From Paenibacillus harenae DSM 16969 (GTDB lineage: Bacteria > Bacillota > Bacilli > Paenibacillales > Paenibacillaceae), in contig NZ_KE383842.1 in the NCBI RefSeq assembly GCF_000422465.1, positions 1,932,710 through 1,996,709 on the forward strand: a stretch of 64,000 nt of DNA, in the 5' to 3' direction. Made by a program: the position numbers and the translations under genes. Positions 1-8,923 of the stretch are shown here, in pieces; positions within the stretch are counted from its first letter, which is position 1; the number at the start of each line of letters is the position of its first letter. A model generated the notes under the pieces. The model saw only the letters and a program-made list of their open reading frames with translations. It ran no database searches and had not been told where the DNA came from.

Positions 1-749
1 CCCGTAAAGCACAGCACCTGATCCCTGTTTATCGGAAGATTCGCCTCCTGCCAATGCTTATAGAAGCCTAGTATGCCGGTCAACGGCAAATCAGCCAATT
101 CGTCAAACGGCGTTTTTTCATAAAATTCATTCGGATGCTCAAGCATATATTGCTTCACCTTCGCCAGATTGACGCCCCGCATGCGAAACTTCATGGTCAT
201 CGGCTGCGTCAGTTGATCCCGGTCTCTGCCCTGCAGGCAAGGAGCGCCGGCAAGATTGGCAACATCCGCGTCTCCGCTCGTATCGACAAATATTTTCCCT
301 TTTACTTCGATCCTGCCCGATTTCCCTGTTAGAATGACGGATTCAATCCGTTCGTCCTTCGTTCTGACCTCATCGACGAAGCTGTGGAGGATAAGCTTCA
401 CTCCCGCTTCCTTGAACATATCCAGCACCAGAACCTTGTAGGCTTCGGGATGGAACGGAGTAATCGTCCGGACGAACCCGACCGTATCCCGCAAATGACC
501 CGGCGAAGCGCCTCGTGCCATTAACCGGTCGACAATCTCTTGCGCGATCCCTTTGATCACTTGTTTTCCCTCCAAGGTATGGAAGGTCATCCATGGATAT
601 ACCAATGCCGCCGTCGTCATTCCGCCAATAAAGCCGTAGCGCTCGATAAGCACCGTACGCGCCCCTTGCCTTCCCGCGGCAATGGCCGCATTGACGCCGG
701 CAGGGCCTCCTCCTATTACAACAACATCCACATCCATCCATGTACTCAT
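1..749 (-). CDS. FAD-dependent oxidoreductase, 3' end outside window
   Basis: The first 249 residues of a flavoprotein are visible and the gene runs off the left edge. The start is the ATG at 749 after a GGATGGTGAG-like ribosome site. The N-terminus holds a Rossmann dinucleotide motif (VVVIGGGPAG, about residues 9-18), then an ERYGFIGGM segment and later VDTSGDADV, the pattern of the FAD_oxidored family (PF12831), whose members are usually 430-700 residues. No signal peptide is seen, so it is probably cytoplasmic. It follows the permease gene at 777 with a 27-base gap and ends the kinase-regulator-ABC operon. The substrate is unknown; oxidation of an imported sugar derivative is only an inference from position. 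Family is fairly sure, role is not. Confidence 0.85.
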   Translation of the reverse strand, partial: MSTWMDVDVVVIGGGPAGVNAAIAAGRQGARTVLIERYGFIGGMTTAALVYPWMTFHTLEGKQVIKGIAQEIVDRLMARGASPGHLRDTVGFVRTITPFHPEAYKVLVLDMFKEAGVKLILHSFVDEVRTKDERIESVILTGKSGRIEVKGKIFVDTSGDADVANLAGAPCLQGRDRDQLTQPMTMKFRMRGVNLAKVKQYMLEHPNEFYEKTPFDELADLPLTGILGFYKHWQEANLPINRDQVLCFT

Positions 750-776
750 TTGCTCACCATCCTAACGTCGTTTCGT

Positions 777-1619
777 TTATTTGATGCCTGTCATGGCAAC
801 GCCTTCAATAAATTTCTTCTGGGCAAAGAAGAACACGATCAGGAGCGGAAGCGTAGCCAGAACGGATGCCGCCATCAGAAGATGCCATTCCGTTCCGCTC
901 TGATCCGTGAAGAGCGACAGCGCTAAAGGCAGCGTATACAGCTTGCTCGAGCTTAAGTAAATTAACGGGTCGAAGAACTCATTCCAGCTATGCAAGAATA
1001 CGAAAATGCACAGCGTAGCAAGAGCAGGGACGCATAACGGAAACATAATCCGGCAGAACGTCGTCCACGGCGTACAGCCGTCGATTTTCGCCGCTTCATC
1101 CAAATCGGACGGAACGGTGATAAAGAATTGCCTTAGCAGAAAGACGCCGAACATTCCGTAAGCGCCCAGCATCGGCGGAACGATAAGCGGAAAATGCGTG
1201 TTCACCAAATGCAGTGCGGACATCCACTCGAACAAGGGAATGGCTGTGACTTCCGTTGGGATCATCATGCTGCTGAGCAGAATAAGAAAAATAGTGTTTT
1301 TAAACGGAAATTTGATCTTGGCGAATGCGTAGCCTGCCAATGAGGCAAAAAGACAGGTACCTGCCGTCACCAGAACGGCAATGTAGGTACTGTTGAAAAA
1401 ATAGAGATGGAACGGCTGTCTCGAAAACACCTCGATGTAATTTCCCCATACAATCGGACTCGGAATCCACTGCGGCGGGAACAAAAAGATTTTCGTCTGA
1501 TGCTTCAGGGACGTCGTCACCATCCAAAAGAACGGAACGAGTATGATCAACGTCACTAACGTTAACAGCACATACGCGATTGTATTGGAAAGCAGGCTTC
1601 CCCGGCGATTACTCCTCAT
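777..1619 (-). CDS. Carbohydrate ABC transporter permease (MalG/UgpE type)
   Basis: A 280-residue inner-membrane subunit of a CUT1 sugar importer. It begins with a hydrophobic helix (about 13-34), has six likely membrane segments and carries the cytoplasmic EAA loop (EAAKIDGC, near residue 190) that docks the ATPase. It ends in VAMTGIK, typical of this subunit class. The start at 1619 overlaps the preceding permease by 11 bases and has a GAGGTGG ribosome site, so the two subunits are coupled. No ATPase gene lies in this operon, which is usual for CUT1 systems sharing an MsmX/MsmK-type ATPase. The transported sugar cannot be told from sequence. Confidence 0.92.
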   Translation of the reverse strand: MRSNRRGSLLSNTIAYVLLTLVTLIILVPFFWMVTTSLKHQTKIFLFPPQWIPSPIVWGNYIEVFSRQPFHLYFFNSTYIAVLVTAGTCLFASLAGYAFAKIKFPFKNTIFLILLSSMMIPTEVTAIPLFEWMSALHLVNTHFPLIVPPMLGAYGMFGVFLLRQFFITVPSDLDEAAKIDGCTPWTTFCRIMFPLCVPALATLCIFVFLHSWNEFFDPLIYLSSSKLYTLPLALSLFTDQSGTEWHLLMAASVLATLPLLIVFFFAQKKFIEGVAMTGIK

Positions 1620-2484
1620 GATGCACCCACCTCTTTCGAACGCTCCACTGCAGCAATGTCAGCAGAAATACGATAAAAAATAATATAAATGCGATAGCGG
1701 AAGCATATCCAAACTCGTACAGCTTGAACGCTTGCTGGTAAATATAGTAGACCAGCACATAGGTGCTTGTCCCCGGGCCGCCGCCGGTCATGATATAGAT
1801 TTGGCCGAATACTTTCAGCGAGCCGATCAGCGTCAGAATCAAGGCCAGAAACACGGAAGGCGAGATGAGCGGGAGCGTGACGTTCGTCAATGTCTTCCAT
1901 CTTGAAGCGCCGTCCAGACTGGCTGCCTCGTAATACATTTTGGGTACGTCATGCAGCGCCGCCAGGAAAATGACCATATTCAACCCGACGTTTTTCAGTA
2001 CGCTGACGACAATGACGACCGGCATCGTCAGCTCCAAATGGTAGAGCCAAGCCGGACCCTCGAGGCCAAGAATGCGAAGCGCCTGATTGATCAAGCCCGC
2101 ATCCGTCGCAAAAATATATTTGAACACGATCGACCACACGACGAGCGAGGTCACCACTGGAGTAAACAAAGCCGTTCGGAAAAAATCAATGCCGGGAAGC
2201 TTCTTCTTCAGCAGCAATGCGAGTCCAAGCGCCAGGCTGAGATTCAGGGGAACAAGCCCCGCGGAGAAATACAAGGTATTGCCTACCGTTTCCCAGAAAA
2301 CCGGATCATCCGCAAATGCTTTCTTATAATTGTCGAAACCGACGAAGGAGATGTCTCTCAATAAGGACCAGTCGGTAAAGCTCATGAAGAAAGCGGTCAG
2401 AATCGGGCCAAGCAGAAACGCGGCGAAGCCAAGCACCATCGGGCTAATAAACAGGTAGCCGTACCACTTTTCGTTTCGTAGCAT
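1609..2484 (-). CDS. Carbohydrate ABC transporter permease (MalF/UgpA type)
   Basis: Permease partner of the gene at 777, 291 residues. The frame is open further upstream, but the ATG at 2484 is preferred because AAAAGGAG lies 11 bases before it and the protein then starts MLRNEKWYGYLFISPM, the usual beginning of this family. Six membrane spans are evident, with an EAA loop near residue 195 (YEAASLDGAS). It lies downstream of the sugar-binding protein and is separated from it by a 17-bp perfect hairpin (2501-2542), which may lower permease expression relative to the binding protein. The substrate is unknown. Confidence 0.92.
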   Translation of the reverse strand: MLRNEKWYGYLFISPMVLGFAAFLLGPILTAFFMSFTDWSLLRDISFVGFDNYKKAFADDPVFWETVGNTLYFSAGLVPLNLSLALGLALLLKKKLPGIDFFRTALFTPVVTSLVVWSIVFKYIFATDAGLINQALRILGLEGPAWLYHLELTMPVVIVVSVLKNVGLNMVIFLAALHDVPKMYYEAASLDGASRWKTLTNVTLPLISPSVFLALILTLIGSLKVFGQIYIMTGGGPGTSTYVLVYYIYQQAFKLYEFGYASAIAFILFFIVFLLTLLQWSVRKRWVHHEE

Positions 2485-2500
2485 CTTTCTTTCCACTCCT

Positions 2501-2542
2501 TTTGCGGAATCGTCCGGCCCTCCTGCCGGACGATTCCGCAAA
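2501..2542 (-). other. Perfect 17-bp hairpin between binding-protein and permease genes
   Basis: Arms at 2501-2517 and 2526-2542 (core GCGGAATCGTCCGG and its complement) enclose an 8-base loop. On the minus strand it lies just after the binding-protein stop and its 3' arm abuts the permease ribosome site. There is no U-run, so it is more likely an mRNA-stabilising or partial-attenuation stem than a full terminator. Function is inferred from position. Confidence 0.6.
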
Positions 2543-2569
2543 CATAATCTTGCTGCAGCTTCCATTCGA

Positions 2570-3907
2570 TTATTTCATTAGTGAATTGACTTCGGCTTCC
2601 ATTTTGCTCAGAACCTCTTCCACGGATTCGCTTTGCGTATAGATATAATCAAGCAGCGTTTGAATTTTAACGTCTATTTGCTGCCAGTTTTTGTGGCCGG
2701 GCGCGATTCTTGCGTCGTTCATTTGATCCAGCACGGCAAGCTGGATACTTTCCGCGGATGGCTGCGGAGCCGCCTTCAGGAATACGTCGGACTCCAGCAC
2801 CGATTTTCTGGACGGTACGAAATATTGCGAAGTGACGCCCATGGAAGTTGCATTCGTAATAAATTTCAGGAATGCCGACGCTTCCTCCGGGTGTTCCGTC
2901 TCGAATACGGAATATCCGGCGTAACCGAGCGAAGTGCCCTTGCCGTGCGTGCCTTCCGGCATCGGCGCGATATCCCATTCGAAATCCGTGATCGCCCGAG
3001 CCTTTGACACATAGCTGTATCGGCCCGTATACATGCCGATCTTGCCGGTATCAAACGTAATCTCGTCGCCCGGCTTCGGATGCGTTTTATCCTTAAACAT
3101 CAGATCGTTATACAGCTGGAGAGCTGCCTGTCCCTCAGCGGTGTTCATCGCGAAAGCCGTTCCGTCCGCATCGAAGAGATCCGCGCCGTGCGACCAGACG
3201 AGGGGCAATAACGCGTCAGACCAGTTTTTCCAGTCGCCAACCAGCTTAACGCCATAAACGCCGCTGTTCGGATCCGCAATCGTTTGGGCAGCGTTCAGAA
3301 ATTCGTCGTATGTCCATTTATCTTCCTTGTACAGCTCCGTTGGCGTCTTTAAGCCTTTTTCCGCGAACAAGCTTTTGTTGTAATAAACCAGCATCGGCGG
3401 TGTGGAGAACGGGATGCCGTACAAGCTGTCGCCTTTCGAGAAAATATCGAGTGTCGACGGGTAAATATCCGCGAAATCGTATTCGTTGTCCTCCTTCACG
3501 CTTGCGGCGATATCGACCAACTGGCCGGATTCAAGAAACTGGGGAATCATCCTTTCCGCCAGCCATCCGATATCGGGCGCAGTCTTCGATGCCAGCATGA
3601 TGGAGAGCTTCTGCTGATAATCGGCAAATGGGATGGTCATGATTTCTACATCGATATGGGGATTCGTTTTCTTAAATTCGGCGACAAGCTCTTCATACAT
3701 CGCTTTCTGCGCGTCATTGCCCCAAATGCTGAACTGCAGCTTTACCTGCTTTTTCGCGGCTCCGCCAGAGCCCTCATCCGAATGGGTCCCTCCCTTGTTA
3801 CCCTGAGTGCCGTCTTTCGCCGGGTGATTGCCTGTGTTTGAAGCACAGCCCGCGAGCACCGTTGCGATTAAGAGCATGATCAATAATAGGGTCGTTATCT
3901 TTTTCAT
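2570..3907 (-). CDS. Sugar ABC transporter substrate-binding lipoprotein
   Basis: A 445-residue extracellular solute-binding protein (SBP family 1). It has a lipoprotein signal peptide with lipobox LAGC (Cys at about 20), a Gly/Ser/Lys-rich linker to about residue 52, then the family fold starting VKLQFSIWG and a MIPQF/GIPFSTPP core. The lipidated protein would hold an oligosaccharide outside the membrane and pass it to the permeases at 2484 and 1619. The ATG at 3907 follows GAAAGGGG. A cre-like element and a TATACT -10 box lie just upstream, so it probably has its own promoter downstream of the kinase/regulator pair. The sugar is not identifiable. Confidence 0.93.
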   Translation of the reverse strand: MKKITTLLLIMLLIATVLAGCASNTGNHPAKDGTQGNKGGTHSDEGSGGAAKKQVKLQFSIWGNDAQKAMYEELVAEFKKTNPHIDVEIMTIPFADYQQKLSIMLASKTAPDIGWLAERMIPQFLESGQLVDIAASVKEDNEYDFADIYPSTLDIFSKGDSLYGIPFSTPPMLVYYNKSLFAEKGLKTPTELYKEDKWTYDEFLNAAQTIADPNSGVYGVKLVGDWKNWSDALLPLVWSHGADLFDADGTAFAMNTAEGQAALQLYNDLMFKDKTHPKPGDEITFDTGKIGMYTGRYSYVSKARAITDFEWDIAPMPEGTHGKGTSLGYAGYSVFETEHPEEASAFLKFITNATSMGVTSQYFVPSRKSVLESDVFLKAAPQPSAESIQLAVLDQMNDARIAPGHKNWQQIDVKIQTLLDYIYTQSESVEEVLSKMEAEVNSLMK

Positions 3908-3931
3908 TTTTTTGCCCCTTTCATTACTGTC

Positions 3932-3957
3932 GTAAAGCGCTTACACGTTTAAGTATA
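3932..3957 (-). promoter_or_regulatory. Candidate promoter -10 and cre-like element before the binding-protein gene
   Basis: The minus strand shows TATACT (3952-3957) followed by a cre-like palindrome read on the plus strand as GTAAAGCGCTTACA (3932-3945), matching 12 of 14 positions of TGWAANCGNTNWCA. A poor -35 region suggests activator dependence, fitting control by the adjacent YesN-type regulator. Catabolite repression by CcpA is an inference from the motif. Confidence 0.5.
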
Positions 3958-4019
3958 AAGAAGCCTTTCCTCGAAAAAAATCACCTGAAATCGAGAAAAG
4001 GTACGATTATTCGAGTGAA

Positions 4020-4763
4020 TTATTCCGGCTGCTCCCGAAACTGCGACGGCGTCCTGCCGACAACGTCCTTGAATACGGCCATAAAGTGCTTTGAGCTTAA
4101 ATAACCGGACAGCTTGGCCACCTCGTATATTTTGAGATTCGTATCCTTGAGCAGCTGTTTCGCTTTATTCATCCGGGAATGGGTAACGTAATCCGTAAAG
4201 GTCCGCCCGGTTTCCGACTTGAAGAGCACGGATAAATACTGGTGATTCAAATGAACCTGATCGGCCATATACTGCAAAGAGATTTCCTGGTCCAGACGCT
4301 CCAGGACAAGCTCCTTCACCTTGCGAATCAGCTGCCTGCCATGACGGACGTCCTCTTCTTCTGCCCCGAGGCCCTGCACCGTGCCGGGGTGCTTGCGCTT
4401 GCGCCTGAAATTGTCCAGTACCTGGGCAAGCTCGATCCGATCAATCGGCTTTAGCAAATAATCGCTTATGCCGTACTTCATCGCTTGCCTCGCATATTCA
4501 AAGTCCGCAAATCCGCTTACGATCAAAATATATAAATCCGGATAACCGTCCCTTATGCGCTTGATCATTTCGATTCCGTTCATCTCGTTCATGCGAATAT
4601 CCGTTATGAGCAAGTCAGGCATGGCGCACTTCAGCGCTTCCAGCGCTGCTCTTCCGTTCTCCGCTTCCCCGATGACCCGGTATCCTCCAATGACTTCCTC
4701 AACCAATTGCCTTAAGCCGTTACGGATAATCGCTTCGTCCTCTACCAGAAACACTTTATACAT
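4020..4763 (-). CDS. Response regulator, YesN type (REC + AraC HTH)
   Basis: A 247-residue regulator. Residues 1-120 form a receiver domain with acidic pocket VEDE, phospho-acceptor Asp55 in ITDIRM, SGFADFEYA and the conserved Lys in YLLKPI. Residues about 145-247 form an AraC-type double helix-turn-helix ending GRTPSQFRE. The start is the ATG at 4763 with GGGGGA before it; a longer open frame upstream lacks these features. It begins 1 base after the kinase stop codon. At 247 residues it is shorter than most YesN proteins (about 350-540) because the linker is minimal. It most likely activates the downstream ABC operon. Confidence 0.93.
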   Translation of the reverse strand: MYKVFLVEDEAIIRNGLRQLVEEVIGGYRVIGEAENGRAALEALKCAMPDLLITDIRMNEMNGIEMIKRIRDGYPDLYILIVSGFADFEYARQAMKYGISDYLLKPIDRIELAQVLDNFRRKRKHPGTVQGLGAEEEDVRHGRQLIRKVKELVLERLDQEISLQYMADQVHLNHQYLSVLFKSETGRTFTDYVTHSRMNKAKQLLKDTNLKIYEVAKLSGYLSSKHFMAVFKDVVGRTPSQFREQPE

Positions 4764-4764
4764 G

Positions 4765-6525
4765 TTATTCCCCCCATTGAATAGGCAGTCGAATATGAAA
4801 GGCTGCGCCGCAATTTGCCTTATGGTCAACGAATAAGCCGTACGGTTCGCCATAATGCAGCCGAACACGCTGATGTACGTTCCGCAGCGCAAATCCTTTC
4901 TTGATCGTACCGAAGCCGCCTTGCTGCGCTTCAATCAGCGACCGGCTCTCGCTGCCCGCTTGCAGTTGTTCCTCCAGCCGCTTCAACCTCTCGCCGGATA
5001 TTCCGATTCCGTTATCCTTAACCGTCAGGATCAGGTCGTCGTCTTCGACGCTGGCAGTCAAGGTCATTTGAACCGTCCCAGATCCCATCGCATGTTCGAT
5101 GACATTCTCGATAAGAGGCTGTAAGATCAGCTTCGGCACTAGGCAGTAATCATAAGAAGAATCGATATGAATAGCCGCTTGCAGCTTGTCGCCGAGGCGA
5201 ATAGCCTGAATTTGCAAATAGGCCTGAGCGAACTTAACTTCATCGAGCACGTGCACAAGTCTCTCCTGCTTATCAACCGTATACCGCAGCAGCTTTCCAA
5301 GACTCGTTACGATATTCGATAGCACGGGGCCATTGCCCTGAAGAGCCAGCATATTCATCGTCTCGAGCGTATTGTATAAAAAATGCGGATGAATCTGGCT
5401 TTGCAGCGCTGACAGCTCCGCTTCCTTTTCTCTCAGCCTGGTCTCGTACACCTCTTTCACCAAGCGGTCAATCTCGCCGATCATGGAGTTAAAGCCTTCG
5501 GTTAACTGACCGATCTCATCATTAGTCGTGACGACGGCTCTTTCTTGAAACAAGCCCCGCCGCACCTGTCTCATCTTGGATTGCAGATGAGCGATCGGTT
5601 TAACCAAGCGATTCGACAAGATGACGGCCGCCGCATAAGCGGCCATCAAGGCAAGCAAGGAAACGATAAGCGTATACCTCGTCAACGCCCGGGCATCCTG
5701 GCGAAACTCATCGCGAGGAATGAATGCGGTTACCCTCAGCCCCGTGTAGTCCGATTGCTCGGAAGCGCTTAAATATGATTCATTGATATACGGAACATTG
5801 TCGGAAGCCGCGTAGATGAGGTCGCCTTCGCTGTTCGTAATGCGCAGCTGGCTGCTGCCGCCGAAGCTGACCGACGACAGCATCGTCTCGAATCCTCGCG
5901 AGGTAAGGTCGACCTTTACAATTCCGAGCATATTGTTCGTGTAGGGCTCGCGAATGACTCGCGAGATCGATACGATTCCATTCTTGGTCTCCACGTAATA
6001 ACGGGCATCATGAGGCGGGATAATCGTAAGCCCGCCGTCCTTCTCCTTCACCGGAGCCATCCAGTCCGACATGCTTTGATCCCACTGCTTCCTTACGCTT
6101 TGATCCCGGTTGCTGAACACGCTGCCGTCATTCGTAAAGATCAATATGCTCTCAATCTCCGAGCGATCGAACGACAAAGAGGAAATAAACAGATTCATCT
6201 TGTTTGTCTCATCCGTCGTTAAATAGGTGTTTACTCGATTAAAATCACTATGCTGCTTCAAAATATGCATGACGCCTTCATCATATAGGGGCATGAGCGT
6301 CAGCCGCTCTATCTCTTTCACGTAGCGCTCTAAATTAATATGGATTTGATTCACGATCTGATAGGAAAGCTTGACGGTGCTTCGCTCGACGTCCGCCGAA
6401 TACTTCTCATACGTAATCGCCCCGATGACAAGAAATGGAATCGTAATGAGCAGGCAAAATAATATAATAAACTTCGACCGAAGCGGTAAATATAGCGAAT
6501 TCCGTTGTGCCCTCTGCAGTTGCAT
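4765..6525 (-). CDS. Sensor histidine kinase, YesM type
   Basis: A 586-residue membrane kinase: helix 1 at about 20-41, an extracellular dCache-like sensor to about 280, helix 2 at about 285-305, a HAMP segment, then His_kinase (PF06580) with phospho-accepting His381 in the IHPHFLYN motif and a HATPase domain with N-box Asn474 (LIENVIEHA) and DNGIG at 504-508. The ATG at 6525 is chosen because AGGAGG lies 9 bases upstream. It is the first gene of the kinase-regulator-ABC-oxidoreductase set and presumably senses the oligosaccharide or its bound form outside the cell. The ligand is unknown. Confidence 0.94.
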   Translation of the reverse strand: MQLQRAQRNSLYLPLRSKFIILFCLLITIPFLVIGAITYEKYSADVERSTVKLSYQIVNQIHINLERYVKEIERLTLMPLYDEGVMHILKQHSDFNRVNTYLTTDETNKMNLFISSLSFDRSEIESILIFTNDGSVFSNRDQSVRKQWDQSMSDWMAPVKEKDGGLTIIPPHDARYYVETKNGIVSISRVIREPYTNNMLGIVKVDLTSRGFETMLSSVSFGGSSQLRITNSEGDLIYAASDNVPYINESYLSASEQSDYTGLRVTAFIPRDEFRQDARALTRYTLIVSLLALMAAYAAAVILSNRLVKPIAHLQSKMRQVRRGLFQERAVVTTNDEIGQLTEGFNSMIGEIDRLVKEVYETRLREKEAELSALQSQIHPHFLYNTLETMNMLALQGNGPVLSNIVTSLGKLLRYTVDKQERLVHVLDEVKFAQAYLQIQAIRLGDKLQAAIHIDSSYDYCLVPKLILQPLIENVIEHAMGSGTVQMTLTASVEDDDLILTVKDNGIGISGERLKRLEEQLQAGSESRSLIEAQQGGFGTIKKGFALRNVHQRVRLHYGEPYGLFVDHKANCGAAFHIRLPIQWGE

Positions 6526-6611
6526 GGATTTGCCTCCTATTACGAGCTCTATGGTTCTCGCATCTAACATACCACAAGCTGATATAGAATAGGCGAGCGG
6601 TTGAGCAGGGA

Positions 6612-6650
6612 GCAAAAAAGAATGATCCGGATAGGTTTGCCGGATCATTC
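6612..6650 (-). terminator. Rho-independent terminator
   Basis: On the minus strand an 11-bp perfect stem (GAATGATCCGG and its complement, 6620-6630 and 6640-6650) with a 9-base loop is followed by TTTTTT. It closes the EEP-hydrolase transcript and insulates the kinase operon. Confidence 0.85.
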
Positions 6651-6659
6651 CCTTTTGGT

Positions 6660-6821
6660 TTACTCAAAAGCCGGATCAGATAAATCGAGCTCCAGCCTGT
6701 CCCCTTCAACGATAACGACTGGGCCGTTCGGTCGTCCTTCGGGCAGATTGAACAGCACTTCCCCGCCGAAATCAATAACAATGATGGTAACGGATGGACT
6801 CCGTCCAGGAATGATCGGCAT
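6660..6821 (-). CDS. Small 53-residue hypothetical ORF, possibly a gene remnant
   Basis: An ATG at 6821 opens a 53-codon frame, MPIIPGRSPS to DLSDPAFE, ending at a TAA and followed directly by the terminator. It lies in the same frame as the EEP-hydrolase gene and begins six codons after that gene's stop. The residue pattern (alternating hydrophobics, Gly/Pro turns) looks like beta-rich protein rather than random sequence, but there is no ribosome site. It may be a relic of a longer gene or of a lost C-terminal extension. No family was recognised. Confidence 0.3.
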   Translation of the reverse strand: MPIIPGRSPSVTIIVIDFGGEVLFNLPEGRPNGPVVIVEGDRLELDLSDPAFE

Positions 6822-6839
6822 TGAAGCAAGTATACCAGC

Positions 6840-7631
6840 TTATATTTCCAGTTCAGCAACAACAGGATAATGATCGGAAGGATATTTCCCGCGTATTTGG
6901 CAGCGGTCAATGACGACATTCCGTACCCGGATATCCGTTGATGTGAAGATATAGTCGATAGGTTCGCCCATTGAGCCGCCTTCAAAATTATGGAAAGTGC
7001 ATCCTGCGTTTTGGCCCCCGTAGGCGACCTGATACACATTCTGAATTGGGAGCCCGCCGCTCTGTCCCGGCTGCTCTCTCAACGAACGAATCGTCTGGCT
7101 GCCGGGGTGGGCATTCAGATCCCCCATAATCATGAAAGGCGCCGCTTCACTCTTCAGCCGCCCCCCGATCATACGCTGAATGAGAAGCATCCCCTGAACA
7201 CGCGCCTCCTCGCTAATGTGGTCCAAATGCGTGTTGTATACGAGCAGGCGTTGATTCGGTTCGCGTCTAAGCCGCAGATCAGCCCAAGTGCAAATTCGCG
7301 GAAGACTGGATTCCCAGCTGACGCTCTCTGCAAGGTAAGGGGTTTCAGACAACCAGAAGGTTCCTTGGCCTAAGACTTCAAACTCCGATTTCCGGTAAAA
7401 TATCGCGCACATTTCGTCTTCCCTATCCCTGCGGCGCTCTTCGCCGATCCATTCATAGTCAGAGAGACCCGCTTCCAAATCCTTCAGCATGCTGGGGAGC
7501 AGCTCCTGCGTACCGATCACGGATGCACCCGAGCTTGCGATATACTGGGCTACGCGGTCCGAACGAAAAGGCCACGCGTTGTACCCGTCCGATAAGACGT
7601 TCACCCGCATATTCATCGTCATAACCTTCAT
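6840..7631 (-). CDS. Endonuclease/exonuclease/phosphatase (EEP) family hydrolase
   Basis: A 263-residue metal-dependent phosphodiesterase/phosphatase-fold protein. Family motifs are in order: Asn7 in MTMNMR, metal-binding Glu43 in GTQE, catalytic YNTHLDH, MGDLNAHPGS, IDYIF and the terminal SDHYPV. The ATG at 7631 follows AAAGGAGG, whereas the frame further upstream has no such signal. No signal peptide, so it is cytoplasmic. The substrate within this broad family (nucleic acid, phospholipid head group, sugar phosphate) cannot be told. It stands alone behind the PhyH gene in the same direction. Confidence 0.9.
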   Translation of the reverse strand: MKVMTMNMRVNVLSDGYNAWPFRSDRVAQYIASSGASVIGTQELLPSMLKDLEAGLSDYEWIGEERRRDREDEMCAIFYRKSEFEVLGQGTFWLSETPYLAESVSWESSLPRICTWADLRLRREPNQRLLVYNTHLDHISEEARVQGMLLIQRMIGGRLKSEAAPFMIMGDLNAHPGSQTIRSLREQPGQSGGLPIQNVYQVAYGGQNAGCTFHNFEGGSMGEPIDYIFTSTDIRVRNVVIDRCQIRGKYPSDHYPVVAELEI

Positions 7632-7792
7632 ATTCCGGTCCTCCTTTGAAATGGCAACTGCGTTTAATTGTAAATCGCATGGAGAGGAATGACCGAAACG
7701 GTTAATAACCCGAGCAATCCTGCTATCCATGATTCATGATTCATCGACCCGCCCTCCAGGGCATCCCATCAGCAGGCCCTACTCGCAAAATG

Positions 7793-7824
7793 AGGCAAGC
7801 AACGCGCCATGATGAGGCTTGCCT
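7793..7824 (-). terminator. Weak terminator-like hairpin after the PhyH gene
   Basis: Arms AGGCAAGC (7793-7800) and GCTTGCCT (7817-7824) pair across a 16-base loop, followed on the minus strand by CATTTTG. The stem is short and the loop long, so termination is only possible. Confidence 0.35.
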
Positions 7825-7830
7825 GCACAC

Positions 7831-8829
7831 TTATTCGTCTTTCTCCATCCCCATCGGCATCATCATGCCATTGTCCATACCCATCATCGTCACGCTGTTC
7901 GACTCCTCTTCCTCGTCCGCCAAAAAAACCTCGGTGCCGAATACGGGCTCGGCATAAGGGTGATGCGTTGCTCCGCGCGCCAAAATCTGGCGGTAGTTTC
8001 CCGAATCTCCTTCAAAGCCGTCATGGTCCCACGGAACCCAAGACCGGGCGTTGCAATAATGGCACACATACGAACGGCGATAACGGTCCGTCGTCCGGTT
8101 CGGGTAGGAACGATGGAACAGATGCGAATGAAAAAACAATACGTCGCCCGGGCTAAGCGGTACCGGAATGGGCGGCGGATAATTGGCGACTACCTTCGAC
8201 AGGGTATTTACGTCATCGTCCAAATGGCTGACGTTCCGGACGCCGTTCAAGTCCCCGAAAGCATCCAGAGCATGAACATTGCCTCCCCCCATGCCGTCAG
8301 GCGGATAGACAGGCTCATGGTTCGAACCCGGAACGACCCACAAGCAGCCATTCTCTTCGTCCGCTTCCTCAAGTGCGATCCATGCCCCGATCAGCGTATC
8401 CGGATGGGTCCTGATGTAACAGGAATCCTGGTGCCAACCCTGTCCTCCCTTGCCGGGCGGGTTCAGGAACAGCATGGATTGAAGGGCGTATATATCCGGG
8501 CCGATCAATGCCTCCGCGACATCGACGATTCTCGGATGAAGCATGCCCCGCTCGGCTGCCGGATGCAGCCGGGAAAGCATATGAATCCTTGTCGCCTTCG
8601 CGAATTCCTCCTTGAGAGGGTCGGCATTGTCCTCGTCCGCCGTCTTGTCGGGCTTTGGACGATTAAGTCTGGACTGCTCGGCGAGCTCGTACAATCCGGC
8701 GATGTCTTCCCTGGACAGCAAGCCTCTTACAATCAGATAGCCTTCCTTATGATAATGGGTATATTCCTTCACATGAACTAAATAACGGTTGTCCCTCGCG
8801 CGCGATTTCGGAACATAAAACTTCCCCAT
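7831..8829 (-). CDS. Phytanoyl-CoA dioxygenase (PhyH) family protein
   Basis: A 332-residue Fe(II)/2-oxoglutarate oxygenase. The facial triad is visible as His133 and Asp135 in GWHQDS and a distal His (probably His239 in LFHRSYPN), with an Arg in the following RYRRS for 2-oxoglutarate. The ATG at 8829 follows GGAGGGG. Bacterial members hydroxylate varied small molecules; the substrate here is unknown. It lies 94 bases downstream of an AraC regulator on the same strand, which may control it. The C-terminus is odd: an acidic stretch (ADEEEE) then a Met-rich tail with 8 Met in about 15 residues, which is not part of the catalytic fold. Confidence 0.9.
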   Translation of the reverse strand: MGKFYVPKSRARDNRYLVHVKEYTHYHKEGYLIVRGLLSREDIAGLYELAEQSRLNRPKPDKTADEDNADPLKEEFAKATRIHMLSRLHPAAERGMLHPRIVDVAEALIGPDIYALQSMLFLNPPGKGGQGWHQDSCYIRTHPDTLIGAWIALEEADEENGCLWVVPGSNHEPVYPPDGMGGGNVHALDAFGDLNGVRNVSHLDDDVNTLSKVVANYPPPIPVPLSPGDVLFFHSHLFHRSYPNRTTDRYRRSYVCHYCNARSWVPWDHDGFEGDSGNYRQILARGATHHPYAEPVFGTEVFLADEEEESNSVTMMGMDNGMMMPMGMEKDE

Positions 8830-8923
8830 CGTTGAATCCCCTCCGTCATTCGAATACCTGCACCCCCATTGTAACCGCGCCGCAACCGCACCCTCCATGG
8901 CCCCAACCCGGAAAACGGTGTAT

